A stretch of DNA of 64,000 nucleotides from Ruminococcaceae bacterium AB4001. GTDB lineage: Bacteria; Bacillota; Clostridia; Saccharofermentanales; Saccharofermentanaceae. Numbering within the stretch: the stretch's first letter is position 1; every line of letters begins with the position of its first letter. A program made the translations under genes and the position numbers. The DNA lies in the NCBI GenBank assembly GCA_000621765.1, contig JHXJ01000002.1, positions 124,001-188,000 on the forward strand. Direction: 5' to 3'. The notes beneath the pieces were generated by a model that worked only from the letters and a program-made list of their open reading frames with translations, was not told the DNA's origin and ran no database searches. Below are positions 18,722-28,030 of the stretch, piece by piece.

Positions 18722-18764
18722 ATTAACTTGCTAAATTATATATATTTAAAGGTGAAGCGGTTTT

Positions 18765-21700
18765 ATGTACAACAAAGTTTCAAAAGACCTTAATTTCGTA
18801 GACAGAGAGAAACAGGTTCTCGAGTTCTGGAAGAAGAATGACGTTTATAAGAAGAGCATCGCTCCCAAGGCAGACGGCGCTCCTACTTTTACCCTTTATG
18901 ACGGTCCTCCGACGGCAAACGGAAAGCCTCATATCGGCCATATCAAGACAAGAGTCATTAAGGACGTTATCCCGAGATACCATGCAATGAAGGGCGAGAC
19001 CATCGTCTTCAAGGCAGGCTGGGATACACACGGACTTCCTGTCGAGCTCGAAGTCGAGAAGGCTTTGGGCATCAACGGCAAGCCCCAGATCGAAGGCTAC
19101 GGCGTAGAGCCCTTCATCAAGAAGTGTAAGGAATCCGTCTGGACATATAAGGACCAGTGGGAGCACATGAGCGACCGCGTTGGTTTCTGGGCCGACATGG
19201 AGAATCCTTACGTTACATATGATAACAACTACATCGAGTCCGAGTGGTGGGCATTAAAGACAATGTGGGATCAGGACCTCATCTATAAGGGCCACAAGAT
19301 CGTACCTTACTGCCCGAGATGCGGTACTGCATTATCTTCACACGAGGTTGCACAGGGATATAAGACAGTCAAGGAGAGATCTGCTGTCGTAAGATTCAAG
19401 TGCGTTGATGAGGATGCATATTTCCTCGCATGGACGACAACACCCTGGACACTTCCTTCAAACGTAGCTCTGTGCCTTAATCCTGATGCAGAATACTGCA
19501 AAGTTAAGGCTTGCGACGGCTATACATACTATATGGCAAAGGCTCTGCTCGATTCCGTATTGGGCGGTCTTGCAAAGGACGGCGAGAAAGCTTACGAGAT
19601 CCTGGAGTCCTACACAGGTTCCGATCTCAAGGGCAGATCTTATGTCGCTCTTTATGAAGGAACTGCAGCAGAAGCAGCAAAGCAGAAGAAAAAGGCTCAC
19701 TATACGGTTTGCGACGATTATGTAACGATGGAAGACGGTACAGGTATCGTTCACATCGCTCCCGCATTCGGTGAAGACGACGCAAGAGTCGGAAGAGACA
19801 ATGATCTCCCGATGGTACAGTTCGTTGATACAAGGGGTAACCTCACAGAGGAAACACCTTTCGCAGGTCTGTTCGTAAAGGACGCTGACCCTGAAGTACT
19901 GAAGGATCTTGATTCCAGAAGCCTCCTTTTCTCAGCTCCCAAGTTCGAACACGAATATCCTTTCTGCTGGAGATGCGACACACCTCTGATCTATTTCGCA
20001 AGATCAACATGGTTCATCGCAATGAGCAAGAAGAGAGACGAACTCTTAAAGTCCAACAACATGGTCAACTGGATGCCTGAGACAATCCGTGACGGCCGTA
20101 TGGGCGACTTCCTCAGAAACGTTATCGACTGGGGTATCTCCCGTGAGCGTTACTGGGGTACACCTCTTCCGGTATGGGAGTGCGAGTGCGGTCACAGACA
20201 CTGCATCGGTTCCATCGAAGAATTGAAGTCCATGAGCGACGATTGTCCGGATGACATCGAGCTTCACAAGCCTTATGTTGATAACGTACACATCAAGTGC
20301 CCCAAGTGCGGCGGCCAGATGAAGAGAGTACCTGAAGTTATCGACTGCTGGTTCGACTCCGGTTCCATGCCTTTTGCTCAGTATCACTATCCTTTCGAGA
20401 ACAAGGAATTCTTCGATACACACTATCCCTGCCAGTTCATCTCAGAGGGTATCGACCAGACAAGAGGTTGGTTCTATTCACTTATCGCTATCTCCACGGT
20501 TCTCTTCGGAAGAGCTCCTTTCGAGAACTGTATCGTAATGGGTATCGTCCAGGATAAGGACGGTATCAAGATGAGTAAGCACTTAGGCAACGTCGTTGAT
20601 CCTTGGGATGTACTTGATTCACAGGGCGCTGATGCTGCAAGATGGTATTTCTATACAGCTAACCAGCCCTGGCTTCCTTCAAGATTCTCCAAGGAAGCTG
20701 TCAATGACGGCATCAAGAAGTTCATCGGTACATTCTGGAATACATATGCATTCTATGTGATGTATGCAGACATCGATAACTTCGATCCTACTAAGCACAC
20801 ACTCGATAAGGTTACTCTGGGCGCTATGGACAGATGGGTTCTCTCACGTCTCAACACGCTCATCAAGGTAGTCAACGAGAAGATGGATAACTACGACATC
20901 GCCCAGTCTGCAAGACTCATCCAGGATTTCACTGAAGAGCTTTCCAACTGGTACGTAAGACGCTGCCGTGACAGATACTGGGGTGCAGAGGAGACACAGG
21001 ACAAGGTCAATGCTTACATGACTCTTTACACTGTTCTCGATAACCTCACAAGACTCTGTGCACCTTTCGTTCCGTTCATGACAGAAGAGATCTATCAGAA
21101 CATCGTATGTTCCGTTGATAAGGAAGCTCCTATCTCTGTTCACCTCGCTAAGTACCCGGTAGCAGACGAGAGCCTCATCGACGCAAAGCTCGAAGAAGAG
21201 ATGGAACTCGTCCAGCAGATCGTTACACTTGGCCACAGCTGCCGTGAATCCGCTTCTATCAAGAACCGTCAGCCTCTTTCTGAGATCTATGTCGTTTCCG
21301 AGATCGGTCTTGACGATGAGTATAAGCCGATCGTTCTTGATGAGCTTAACATCCGTAAGATTACAGTCTTGAGCGACGCGTCAACACTCGTTGATTACAG
21401 CTTCAAGCCCCAGCTCAGAACATGCGGAAGAAAGTTCGGTAAGAACCTTAATGACGCTAAGGAAGTAATCGCTAATCTCCCCGGTAAGGAGACATATGCA
21501 GCTCTTAAGGCAGGTTCCGTAAAGATCACGGTTAACGGCGAAGAGTATGAGATGACTGAAGAAGACTTCCTCATCGAGACAACACAGCCTGAAGGCTTCT
21601 CTACACAGAGCTCCGGCAATCTTACTGTATCTATCTCAACAGTACTTACAGAAGAACTCATCGAAGACGGTCTCGTAAGAGAGATGATCTCCAAGATCCA

Positions 21701-21914
21701 GAATCACCGTAAGGAAACAGAAGGCCTTACAGTATCTGACAGGATCATCCTCAAATACGACGGCAACGATAAGCTTGCTGAAGTTATCGAAAAGAAGAAG
21801 GACTATCTCGCATCAGAAGTCCTTGCCGTCGAGATCTCCAAGGGTACCGGCGACAACTCCAAGGAGTGGAATGTAAACGGAGAGAAGATCACATTCTCAG
21901 TAGTTAAGGCTTGA
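18765..21914 (+). CDS. ileS: Isoleucyl-tRNA synthetase
   Basis: Class I synthetase for isoleucine with an editing domain against valine. 1049 residues, the long form of the family. The HIGH motif is HIGH at residues 56-59 (DGPPTANGKPHIGHIKT), and the KMSKS motif reads KMSKH at 602-606, a known variant in this long branch. The zinc-type cysteine cluster CPKCGGQMKR is present. The long, eukaryote-like IleS branch is associated with natural mupirocin insensitivity in some bacteria; that is inference only here. The gene ends nine bases before the protease gene. Confidence 0.97.
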   Translation: MYNKVSKDLNFVDREKQVLEFWKKNDVYKKSIAPKADGAPTFTLYDGPPTANGKPHIGHIKTRVIKDVIPRYHAMKGETIVFKAGWDTHGLPVELEVEKALGINGKPQIEGYGVEPFIKKCKESVWTYKDQWEHMSDRVGFWADMENPYVTYDNNYIESEWWALKTMWDQDLIYKGHKIVPYCPRCGTALSSHEVAQGYKTVKERSAVVRFKCVDEDAYFLAWTTTPWTLPSNVALCLNPDAEYCKVKACDGYTYYMAKALLDSVLGGLAKDGEKAYEILESYTGSDLKGRSYVALYEGTAAEAAKQKKKAHYTVCDDYVTMEDGTGIVHIAPAFGEDDARVGRDNDLPMVQFVDTRGNLTEETPFAGLFVKDADPEVLKDLDSRSLLFSAPKFEHEYPFCWRCDTPLIYFARSTWFIAMSKKRDELLKSNNMVNWMPETIRDGRMGDFLRNVIDWGISRERYWGTPLPVWECECGHRHCIGSIEELKSMSDDCPDDIELHKPYVDNVHIKCPKCGGQMKRVPEVIDCWFDSGSMPFAQYHYPFENKEFFDTHYPCQFISEGIDQTRGWFYSLIAISTVLFGRAPFENCIVMGIVQDKDGIKMSKHLGNVVDPWDVLDSQGADAARWYFYTANQPWLPSRFSKEAVNDGIKKFIGTFWNTYAFYVMYADIDNFDPTKHTLDKVTLGAMDRWVLSRLNTLIKVVNEKMDNYDIAQSARLIQDFTEELSNWYVRRCRDRYWGAEETQDKVNAYMTLYTVLDNLTRLCAPFVPFMTEEIYQNIVCSVDKEAPISVHLAKYPVADESLIDAKLEEEMELVQQIVTLGHSCRESASIKNRQPLSEIYVVSEIGLDDEYKPIVLDELNIRKITVLSDASTLVDYSFKPQLRTCGRKFGKNLNDAKEVIANLPGKETYAALKAGSVKITVNGEEYEMTEEDFLIETTQPEGFSTQSSGNLTVSISTVLTEELIEDGLVREMISKIQNHRKETEGLTVSDRIILKYDGNDKLAEVIEKKKDYLASEVLAVEISKGTGDNSKEWNVNGEKITFSVVKA

Positions 21915-21922
21915 GGTAATCT

Positions 21923-22654
21923 ATGATAATAGACCTGTTCAGACAAGGATTAAGCCCGCAGGAGATAATTTATTACATTATTATCTTCCTGTTTGCTATG
22001 ACACTCTCATTCTCATTTCACGAGTTCATGCATGCGGCAACCGCTGTATGGCTCGGTGATGAGACACCGAGAAACATGGGAAGGCTTACGCTTAATCCTA
22101 TAGCTCACATAGATCCCGTCGGAACGGTCCTGCTTCTTATTGCCGGATTCGGATGGGGTAAGCCTGTCATGTACAATCCGAACAGGCTCAACAGGTTCAA
22201 GAGCCACCGCTGGATGAACATCATGGTCCATCTTGCAGGTGTAACGGGTAACTTCGTCCTTGCACTCATATCAAATATCCTGTTCATTCTTTTCAGCAGT
22301 CTGAGCTATAAGTTTACAGGAGCGCAGGTCGCCCTTAACACGGTCGCAGAAGCATTCTCATATACTTACATATTTTCAATGATGCTCCTGGGATTCAACC
22401 TTCTTCCGATCCCGCCTCTGGACGGTTTCCATGTGCTCGAAGAACTTCTTCCTTACAGGGTCAGGAGTTCTGAAGGATACAGGAAGTTTGAGCGTTTTTC
22501 GCCAATGCTCATATGGATCGTATTTATTATCGGTACATTCTCAAACATCTCAATCCTGAGTTATGTAATCAACATCATACAGACACCTTTTATTATGCTT
22601 ATTCGTGTTATCTGCATGCCGTTTTATATGGTTATCCAGATGATGGGATTGTGA
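21923..22654 (+). CDS. Site-2 protease family (M50) membrane metalloprotease
   Basis: 243 residues with several hydrophobic segments. The zinc-binding HExxH is in SFHEFMHAATAV (H33, E34, H37), and the third-ligand region is LLPIPPLDGFHVLEELL. There is no PDZ domain, unlike RseP at 40.6 kb, so it belongs to the small S2P group often found next to scpA in Clostridia. Likely cuts transmembrane segments of unknown proteins. It ends two bases before scpA. Confidence 0.9.
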   Translation: MIIDLFRQGLSPQEIIYYIIIFLFAMTLSFSFHEFMHAATAVWLGDETPRNMGRLTLNPIAHIDPVGTVLLLIAGFGWGKPVMYNPNRLNRFKSHRWMNIMVHLAGVTGNFVLALISNILFILFSSLSYKFTGAQVALNTVAEAFSYTYIFSMMLLGFNLLPIPPLDGFHVLEELLPYRVRSSEGYRKFERFSPMLIWIVFIIGTFSNISILSYVINIIQTPFIMLIRVICMPFYMVIQMMGL

Positions 22655-22655
22655 T

Positions 22656-23414
22656 ATGCCTGAACAAGCGGTAAAGCCTGAGATCAAGCTGAGACAATTT
22701 GAAGGTCCTTTGGACCTTCTGTTGCATCTGATCGAGAAAAATGACGTCGATATCTATGATATCCCGATCAGCAGGATCACCGCCCAGTACATGGATTACA
22801 TCGAATCAATGCAGGAATTCGATATGGAGCTTGCCTCCGACTTCCTCGTCATGGGCGCTACGCTTGTCTCGATCAAGTCCAGGATGATGCTTCCGGGAAT
22901 GCAGGCTGCATTGGGCACCGGTGACGATACGGTTGACCCGAGAGAGGAACTCGTCATCTCCCTCATGAGATATAAGAGATGTCGTGTCTTTGCCCAGGAC
23001 TTAAAGGAGAGAAGGGAGAAGTTCGACGGAGCAAGATTCCGCTATGCTTCTACAGCCAAATCTCTCGGTATTTCAGTAGCACCCGTGGAACAGTCTTTCT
23101 CAATAGAGGAATTCAACGACGCGGTTGCAACCATCAACGAACGCAATGAGATGCGCTTTACTGACATCTCGGCGAAGATAAAGCATATCTTGAGAAAAGA
23201 CAAACTCTCTGTCAAAGAGAGGATCAAGTCTATCTGGCGCAGCATCACCGGAAAGGGAAAGATATTATTCAGCAGTCTTTTCGGCAAGAAGACCGAGAAG
23301 ATGGATAAGGTAGTAAGTTTTCTGGCTGTTCTGGAACTTGTCAGGGACAATAGGATAACCGTCGAGCAGGACAGGAACTTCGGTGAGATTTCAATTGAGG
23401 AGAAAAAGAGCTGA
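22656..23414 (+). CDS. scpA: Segregation and condensation protein A
   Basis: Kleisin subunit of the SMC-ScpAB complex, which compacts and separates chromosomes. 252 residues. The N-terminal signature FEGPLDLLLHLIEKNDVDIYD is diagnostic, and the C-terminal winged-helix VSFLAVLELVRDN segment binds the SMC head. The next gene is its partner scpB, six bases away. No smc gene is present in the window. Confidence 0.96.
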   Translation: MPEQAVKPEIKLRQFEGPLDLLLHLIEKNDVDIYDIPISRITAQYMDYIESMQEFDMELASDFLVMGATLVSIKSRMMLPGMQAALGTGDDTVDPREELVISLMRYKRCRVFAQDLKERREKFDGARFRYASTAKSLGISVAPVEQSFSIEEFNDAVATINERNEMRFTDISAKIKHILRKDKLSVKERIKSIWRSITGKGKILFSSLFGKKTEKMDKVVSFLAVLELVRDNRITVEQDRNFGEISIEEKKS

Positions 23415-23419
23415 TCAAT

Positions 23420-24091
23420 ATGGAAGATGATTTTAAGATCACATCGCAGGAACTGCCTGCTGCAATAGAATCTATCCTGTTTGTGTCGGGGGACCCTGTC
23501 TCCATCGACAAACTTGCTGATATTCTGAACTGCTCGAAAAATGCCGTCGCTGAGGCAATGAAATCTCTTGTCGACAGATATGCCGGCAATCCGTGGGGCG
23601 GTCTTGAGATCAGAAGGACTGAAGATTCATACGCGATAATGACAAGGCCTTCGCAGAAGAAGATCCTAGACAGGATGTTCGGCCCCAGACAGTCTCCGCC
23701 GCTTTCACAGGCGTCTTATGAGACATTGGCCGTAATCGCATATAATCAGCCCTGTACCAGAGCCCAGGTCGAGCTCGTCAGAGGTGTCTCGTCAGATTCC
23801 ATCATTTCGAGACTTTTGGACAGAGGCTGGATAGAAGAGGCAGGTAATCTCGATGCTCCGGGAAGACCTTCTCTATTTAAGACTAGCAAGAAATTCCTTA
23901 CGGAATTCGGCATCGAATCCGTAAGAGATCTCCCGCCGTTGGAACTCATGAGCTATCAGACCATAAGAGACATGGAAGATTCGCTCAAGGAAGCAGCCGG
24001 CGGAGAAGATAAACAGATATCGATCGAGAGCCTGATGGCTCCGCAGAAGGAAGAAGACGGGGAAGGATCAGACGATGACGGGGACGCTTGA
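23420..24091 (+). CDS. scpB: Segregation and condensation protein B
   Basis: Second non-SMC subunit of the condensin complex; forms a dimer with tandem winged-helix domains that holds ScpA. 223 residues. The family segment YETLAVIAYNQPCTRAQVEL and the following RGWIEEAGNLDAPGRPSLF are clear. An acidic tail closes the protein. It overlaps the RpiR-type regulator by 17 bases, so that gene shares its transcript. Confidence 0.95.
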   Translation: MEDDFKITSQELPAAIESILFVSGDPVSIDKLADILNCSKNAVAEAMKSLVDRYAGNPWGGLEIRRTEDSYAIMTRPSQKKILDRMFGPRQSPPLSQASYETLAVIAYNQPCTRAQVELVRGVSSDSIISRLLDRGWIEEAGNLDAPGRPSLFKTSKKFLTEFGIESVRDLPPLELMSYQTIRDMEDSLKEAAGGEDKQISIESLMAPQKEEDGEGSDDDGDA

Positions 24092-24962
24092 ACTCATAAA
24101 GAATGAAGTCTCTAAGATGAGCAAAGGCCATAAGGCCATAGGAAACTTTATCCTTGAGTCATACGACAAAGCTGCCTACATGACAGCAGCAAGGCTTGGT
24201 GAAGAAGTCGGCGTGTCCGAATCGACGGTCGTCAGATTTACGACCGAATTAGGCTTTGCAGGTTATCCCGAATTCCAGAAGGCTTTGCAGGAAGACCTTA
24301 AATCACAGCTTACTTCCGTTCAAAGACTAGGGCTGACCGAGAAATTCGGAAACGACAGCGAAGCTTTAAGATCTGTTGTATCTCAGGACATTTCCAATCT
24401 GCGTGATACGCTGAATTCCATAGATGAAAAGGAATTCGAAAAGGCTGTAAGCTCCATACTCGGAGCAAGGAAGATATACATCATGGGCATCAGGGCATCG
24501 GCTCCGCTTTCAGAGTTCATGCACTTTTACATGACGCTTCTTTTCGATGATGTCGTGCTCGTCAGAAGTACCTGTACAAATGAGCTTTTCGAGCAGATCA
24601 TGCCGATCGGCGAAGGTGATGTCATGATCGGCATCTCATTCCCGAGATATTCGGCAAGGACCATAAATTCCATGGGTTACGCCAAGAAGAAGGGAGCTAC
24701 CATCATCGCCATCACTGATAAGGATGATACCGCGATGACCGAATATGCCGACTGCAAGCTTTTTGCAAAGTCATCGATGGCATCATTCGTAGATTCGCTG
24801 ACAGCACCGCTCTCGCTCATAAACGCGCTTCTTGTCTCGCTCGGAATGCACAGGAAAGAACACATCAAATCCTCGCTCGAATCATTGGAGACGCTGTGGT
24901 CACAGTACCGTGTGTATGAGATAGGCAGAGACCGTAAGACCGAAGACGGAGAGATTCTATAA
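24075..24962 (+). CDS. MurR/RpiR-family transcriptional regulator
   Basis: 295 residues. An N-terminal helix-turn-helix (about residues 20-75; TAARLGEEVGVSESTVVRFT) is followed by a SIS sugar-phosphate-binding domain (about 125-255; IMGIRASAPLSEFM, KKGATIIAITDKDDT). Such regulators usually respond to phosphosugars and control sugar or cell-wall-recycling genes; no such genes are adjacent, so the target is unknown. The start lies inside scpB, and cmk follows 17 bases downstream, so expression is tied to chromosome and nucleotide genes. Confidence 0.9.
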   Translation: MTGTLELIKNEVSKMSKGHKAIGNFILESYDKAAYMTAARLGEEVGVSESTVVRFTTELGFAGYPEFQKALQEDLKSQLTSVQRLGLTEKFGNDSEALRSVVSQDISNLRDTLNSIDEKEFEKAVSSILGARKIYIMGIRASAPLSEFMHFYMTLLFDDVVLVRSTCTNELFEQIMPIGEGDVMIGISFPRYSARTINSMGYAKKKGATIIAITDKDDTAMTEYADCKLFAKSSMASFVDSLTAPLSLINALLVSLGMHRKEHIKSSLESLETLWSQYRVYEIGRDRKTEDGEIL

Positions 24963-24979
24963 TATAAGGAGAATAAATT

Positions 24980-25654
24980 ATGGGTATTTATCAGATAGCA
25001 ATAGACGGACCTTCAGGTTCAGGCAAGAGCACACTTGCTAAAGGTATCGCCAAGGAACTGGGCATTATGTATCTTGATACGGGCGCTATGTACAGAACAT
25101 GCGCAGTTGCTTCAATCAAGAGAGGGATCGATCCCAAGGATGCCGAAGCCGTTAAGAAGATGATGGACGAGGTAAAGATCGAAGTCGAGTTCATCGACGG
25201 CGTCCAGCATATGATCCTTGACGGAGAAGACGTTACCGGCGAACTGAGGACTCCCCAGACATCGATTGCTGCTTCTGATATTTCCGCGCTTCCTTTTGTA
25301 AGGACAGCTATGGTATCCCTCCAGAGGGAGATCGCCAAGAACCAGACTTTCGTACTTGACGGAAGAGACATCGCATCCGTCGTGCTTCCCGATGCAAAGT
25401 ATAAGTTCTTCGTAGTTTGCGCTCCCGAAGTAAGGGCTGAGAGAAGACTTGCCGAGCTTCAGGCTGCAGGAGACAACTCCCAGACATTTGAAGAAGTTTT
25501 AAGAGATATCAATTACAGGGATGAGCAGGATTCGAAAAGAGCAGCATCTCCGCTCATCCGTGTTCCCGAAGCCATTGAGATCGATACAGGAAAGTACGAT
25601 ATCGAAGGCACTAGAGCATTCTTATTATCCCATCTGGACGAAGAAGACAAATGA
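24980..25654 (+). CDS. cmk: Cytidylate kinase
   Basis: Phosphorylates CMP and dCMP. 224 residues, with the P-loop GPSGSGKST at residues 10-18, the LDTGAMYR nucleoside-binding segment, and LDGRDIASVVLPDA. RBS AAGGAG precedes ATG 24980. The stop codon overlaps the ispH start (ATGA). The order cmk then ispH-rpsA is a recurrent clostridial neighbourhood. Confidence 0.96.
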   Translation: MGIYQIAIDGPSGSGKSTLAKGIAKELGIMYLDTGAMYRTCAVASIKRGIDPKDAEAVKKMMDEVKIEVEFIDGVQHMILDGEDVTGELRTPQTSIAASDISALPFVRTAMVSLQREIAKNQTFVLDGRDIASVVLPDAKYKFFVVCAPEVRAERRLAELQAAGDNSQTFEEVLRDINYRDEQDSKRAASPLIRVPEAIEIDTGKYDIEGTRAFLLSHLDEEDK

Positions 25655-27681
25655 ACATAACGGTTGCCTCATCGTCGGGTTTCTGCTTTGGCGTAAAGAA
25701 TGCCGTTACGGCTGCTGAAGAAGCGGTCAGAGGTGATTCTGGCGGCAGAAAGCTTGTCATGCTCGGTGAGATAGTACATAACCGCTATGTTGTCGATGAA
25801 CTGGTTAAGGGCGGCTTTACCATCTGCGAGACTGCAGAGGAGTGCCCTGAAGGTTCGATCGTAATCGTCAGGGCGCATGGTGTTACGCCCGGGGAGATAG
25901 ACATCCTGAAGTCGAGGAATTGTGAGATAAGGGACATGACATGCCCCTTTGTTTCGAAGATTCATAAGATCGTCAGGGAGAATGCGCTCAAGGGAATGAA
26001 CATAATCATCGCCGGAACAGAAGGTCATCCCGAAGTTACCGGTATCCTGGGCGAAGCAGAGGGCACAGGCGTCAAATGCGCTGTAATAAAGGCTCCTGAG
26101 GATCTTGAGACTCTGGATTTTCCGCTCGAAAGCGCGATCTTGATCTCCCAAACGACCTTTTCGAGTGAGAAGTTTAAAAAAATCTGCTTTATTGTTAAAA
26201 ATAAAATTGAAAAATATAATGTTTTTGATACAATATGTATTACGACTGAAAGTAGGCAAAAGGAAGCCGCTTCGCTCTCTGAGGTATCAGATTCGATGAT
26301 AGTCATCGGTTCTGCTCACAGTTCGAACACCACTAAGCTTTTGGACATCTGCAAAGGTCGCTGTGCAAGAACATTCCTCGTGAATTCAGGCACTGAAGTC
26401 AGAAGTCTCATCTCGCAAGGGAAGATACTTCCGACGGATAAAGTCGGGATCACGGCGGGTGCATCTACACCGGAAGCTATTATTTTGGAGGTTGTTCAAC
26501 AAATGAACGAAGAAGAGAAGATCACTAATCAGGGCTTTGACACAGAGTTTGCCAATGCTGTCGATTCAATTGCGCAGGTTAGAAGAGGTGCTGTAGTTAA
26601 GGGCACGATCACATCTGCAGACGACGACTATGTATACGTAGACGTACACGACAAGTCCGAAGGAAGAATTTCACGTAAGGAGTTTGATTCGGATCCTGAG
26701 TTCGATCTTGACAAGGCAATTGCCGAACACGTTGAAGTTACCGTTAAGGTCAGAAGCATCAAGAATTCCGATCAGGGTAAGGAAATCATCCTTTCCAAGA
26801 ATGACGTAGAGTCTGAGAAGGGAAGAGCTGAGATCGAGGAAGCTTACAAGAACAAGACTCCCATCGAAGTTAAGATCACACGCACCGTTAAGGATGGTGT
26901 TATCGGTACTTACAAGGGTGTAGATATTTATATCCACAGAACTCAGATCAAGACCGGCGACGTTAAGGACCTCGAGTCCTATGTTGGTCAGACACTTGAG
27001 ATCCTCGTAACCAAGTTCGACACCGAGAAGGGTCGTCTCAGGATCTCCGGCAGCCACAGGATCATCGTATCCGAAGAGCGCCGCAAGAAGTCCGCAGAGA
27101 TTTGGGATAACATCGAGGAAGGCAAGCACTATACAGGTGTTGTCAGAAGCCTCGTTGAATTCGGTGCATTCATCGATATCGGCGGTGTTGACGGACTCGT
27201 TCACGTTTCCGAACTCTCATGGAGCCGCAACGCTAAGCCTGCTGACGTTCTTAAGGTTGGCCAGGAGATCGATGTTTATGTTAAGTCTTTCGACAAGGAG
27301 ACAAAGAAGATCTCATTGGGCTACAAGAAGCTCGAGGACGATCCTTACTACAACATCGAAGAGAGAATGCCTGTTGGCTGCATCGTTCAGGGTACTGTAG
27401 TACGTCTCACAAAGTTCGGTGCTTTCGTTCAGCTTGAGCCCGACCTCGATGCTCTCTGCCATGTTTCTCAGATCTCTTCCAGAAGACTTGAGAAGCCTGA
27501 GGATGCTCTTTCAGTTGGTCAGGTAGTTCAGGCTAAGGTTATCAAGATCGAACCCGATGCAAGAAGAATTTCCATCTCCATCAAGGAAGTTGCTCCTATC
27601 GATCCTGAGTACGAGCCTGCTGAGGAAGCTGCTGAAGAGGCACCTGCTGAGGAAGCAGCTGAGTCCGGCGACGAAGCATAA
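25651..27681 (+). CDS. ispH: Bifunctional IspH (HMBPP reductase)-ribosomal protein S1
   Basis: 676-residue fusion. Residues 1 to about 285 are IspH/LytB, the last enzyme of the MEP pathway, which reduces HMBPP to IPP/DMAPP with a 4Fe-4S cluster; cluster cysteines C12 (SGFCFG), C98 (DMTCPF) and C196 (TICITTESRQ) are all present. Residues from about 300 onward carry four S1 RNA-binding repeats, for example VKGTITSADDDYVYVDVHDK, YTGVVRSLVEFGAFIDIGGV and VQGTVVRLTKFGAFVQLEP, then an Ala/Glu-rich tail. This fusion is known in Clostridia. It shares ATGA with cmk. A candidate promoter at 26207-26234 and SD site before M285 could also yield free S1. Confidence 0.95.
   Translation: MNITVASSSGFCFGVKNAVTAAEEAVRGDSGGRKLVMLGEIVHNRYVVDELVKGGFTICETAEECPEGSIVIVRAHGVTPGEIDILKSRNCEIRDMTCPFVSKIHKIVRENALKGMNIIIAGTEGHPEVTGILGEAEGTGVKCAVIKAPEDLETLDFPLESAILISQTTFSSEKFKKICFIVKNKIEKYNVFDTICITTESRQKEAASLSEVSDSMIVIGSAHSSNTTKLLDICKGRCARTFLVNSGTEVRSLISQGKILPTDKVGITAGASTPEAIILEVVQQMNEEEKITNQGFDTEFANAVDSIAQVRRGAVVKGTITSADDDYVYVDVHDKSEGRISRKEFDSDPEFDLDKAIAEHVEVTVKVRSIKNSDQGKEIILSKNDVESEKGRAEIEEAYKNKTPIEVKITRTVKDGVIGTYKGVDIYIHRTQIKTGDVKDLESYVGQTLEILVTKFDTEKGRLRISGSHRIIVSEERRKKSAEIWDNIEEGKHYTGVVRSLVEFGAFIDIGGVDGLVHVSELSWSRNAKPADVLKVGQEIDVYVKSFDKETKKISLGYKKLEDDPYYNIEERMPVGCIVQGTVVRLTKFGAFVQLEPDLDALCHVSQISSRRLEKPEDALSVGQVVQAKVIKIEPDARRISISIKEVAPIDPEYEPAEEAAEEAPAEEAAESGDEA
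26207..26234 (+). promoter_or_regulatory. Candidate internal promoter within ispH, driving the S1 half
   Basis: -35 TTGAAA (26207-26212), 16-base spacer, -10 TACAAT (26229-26234), in a markedly AT-rich stretch (about 26170-26240) of an otherwise mixed-composition gene. A start near 26241 would give an mRNA whose first good start codon is 26503. The -10 ends just before the codon for cluster cysteine C196. Sequence prediction only. Confidence 0.45.
26487..26505 (+). promoter_or_regulatory. Candidate internal ribosome binding site and start for free ribosomal protein S1
   Basis: GGAGG at 26487-26491 lies 11 bases before an in-frame ATG at 26503-26505 (protein residue 285), exactly at the boundary between the IspH domain and the S1 repeats (protein reads QQMNEEEKITNQGF). 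Translation here would give an S1 protein of 392 residues, matching free S1 proteins of Firmicutes. Confidence 0.45.
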
Positions 27682-27704
27682 GTTATAAGTTAAGCTAACT
27701 TTTA

Positions 27705-27733
27705 GGGCTGTCACTTGTTGTGGCAGCTCTATT
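27705..27733 (+). terminator. Probable intrinsic terminator after ispH-rpsA
   Basis: Hairpin with arms GCTGTCAC and GTGGCAGC (one T-G pair) and loop TTGTT, followed by a weak T-tract (TCTATTAATTT). It ends the ileS-to-rpsA block. The next 190 bases up to the tRNAs hold only the predicted tRNA promoter. Confidence 0.55.
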
Positions 27734-27871
27734 AATTTGATCCCAGGCATCTGTGTTCAAAACAAGATTCAGCTATATACGGAACCATTATTATTTGCAG
27801 GACTGATATCCAATCCATTAAGCCTTTTCAAGCTGATGCCGGATGATTTTTATATAACCTGCAATTTGAAC

Positions 27872-27900
27872 TTGCATATTTTTATTTGTTGTAATAATAT
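27872..27900 (+). promoter_or_regulatory. Predicted promoter for the tRNA-Pro pair
   Basis: -35 TTGCAT (27872-27877), 17-base spacer, -10 TAATAT (27895-27900). A start near 27907 is 21 bases before the first tRNA. Confidence 0.45.
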
Positions 27901-27927
27901 TATTAGGCTTGTTAGAGGAAACCTCAT

Positions 27928-28003
27928 CGGGGTGTGGCTCAGGTGGTAGAGTGCCTGCTTCGGGAGCAGGAGGCCGTGGGTTCAAGTCCCGCCACTCCGA
28001 CCA
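27928..28003 (+). tRNA. tRNA-Pro (anticodon CGG)
   Basis: 76 bases including encoded CCA. Acceptor stem CGGGGTG / CACTCCG with discriminator A, D-arm GCTC...GAGT, anticodon stem CCTGC / GCAGG with loop TTCGGGA (anticodon CGG, reads CCG), T-arm GTGGG-TTCAAGT-CCCGC. Clean cloverleaf. Confidence 0.95.
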
Positions 28004-28030
28004 ATTATTTCTTTAACATTGCGTGATCAT

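Noticed and set aside
18696-18764. Possible T-box leader before ileS
   Set aside because: Only about 37 bases remain between predicted start site and ATG; no T-box consensus or antiterminator.
20568-20582. KMSKH instead of KMSKS in IleS
   Set aside because: A known variant in the long IleS branch; not a defect.
27737-27949. 70-codon open frame before the tRNAs
   Set aside because: Runs into the first tRNA gene, has no ribosome binding site and no protein-like character.
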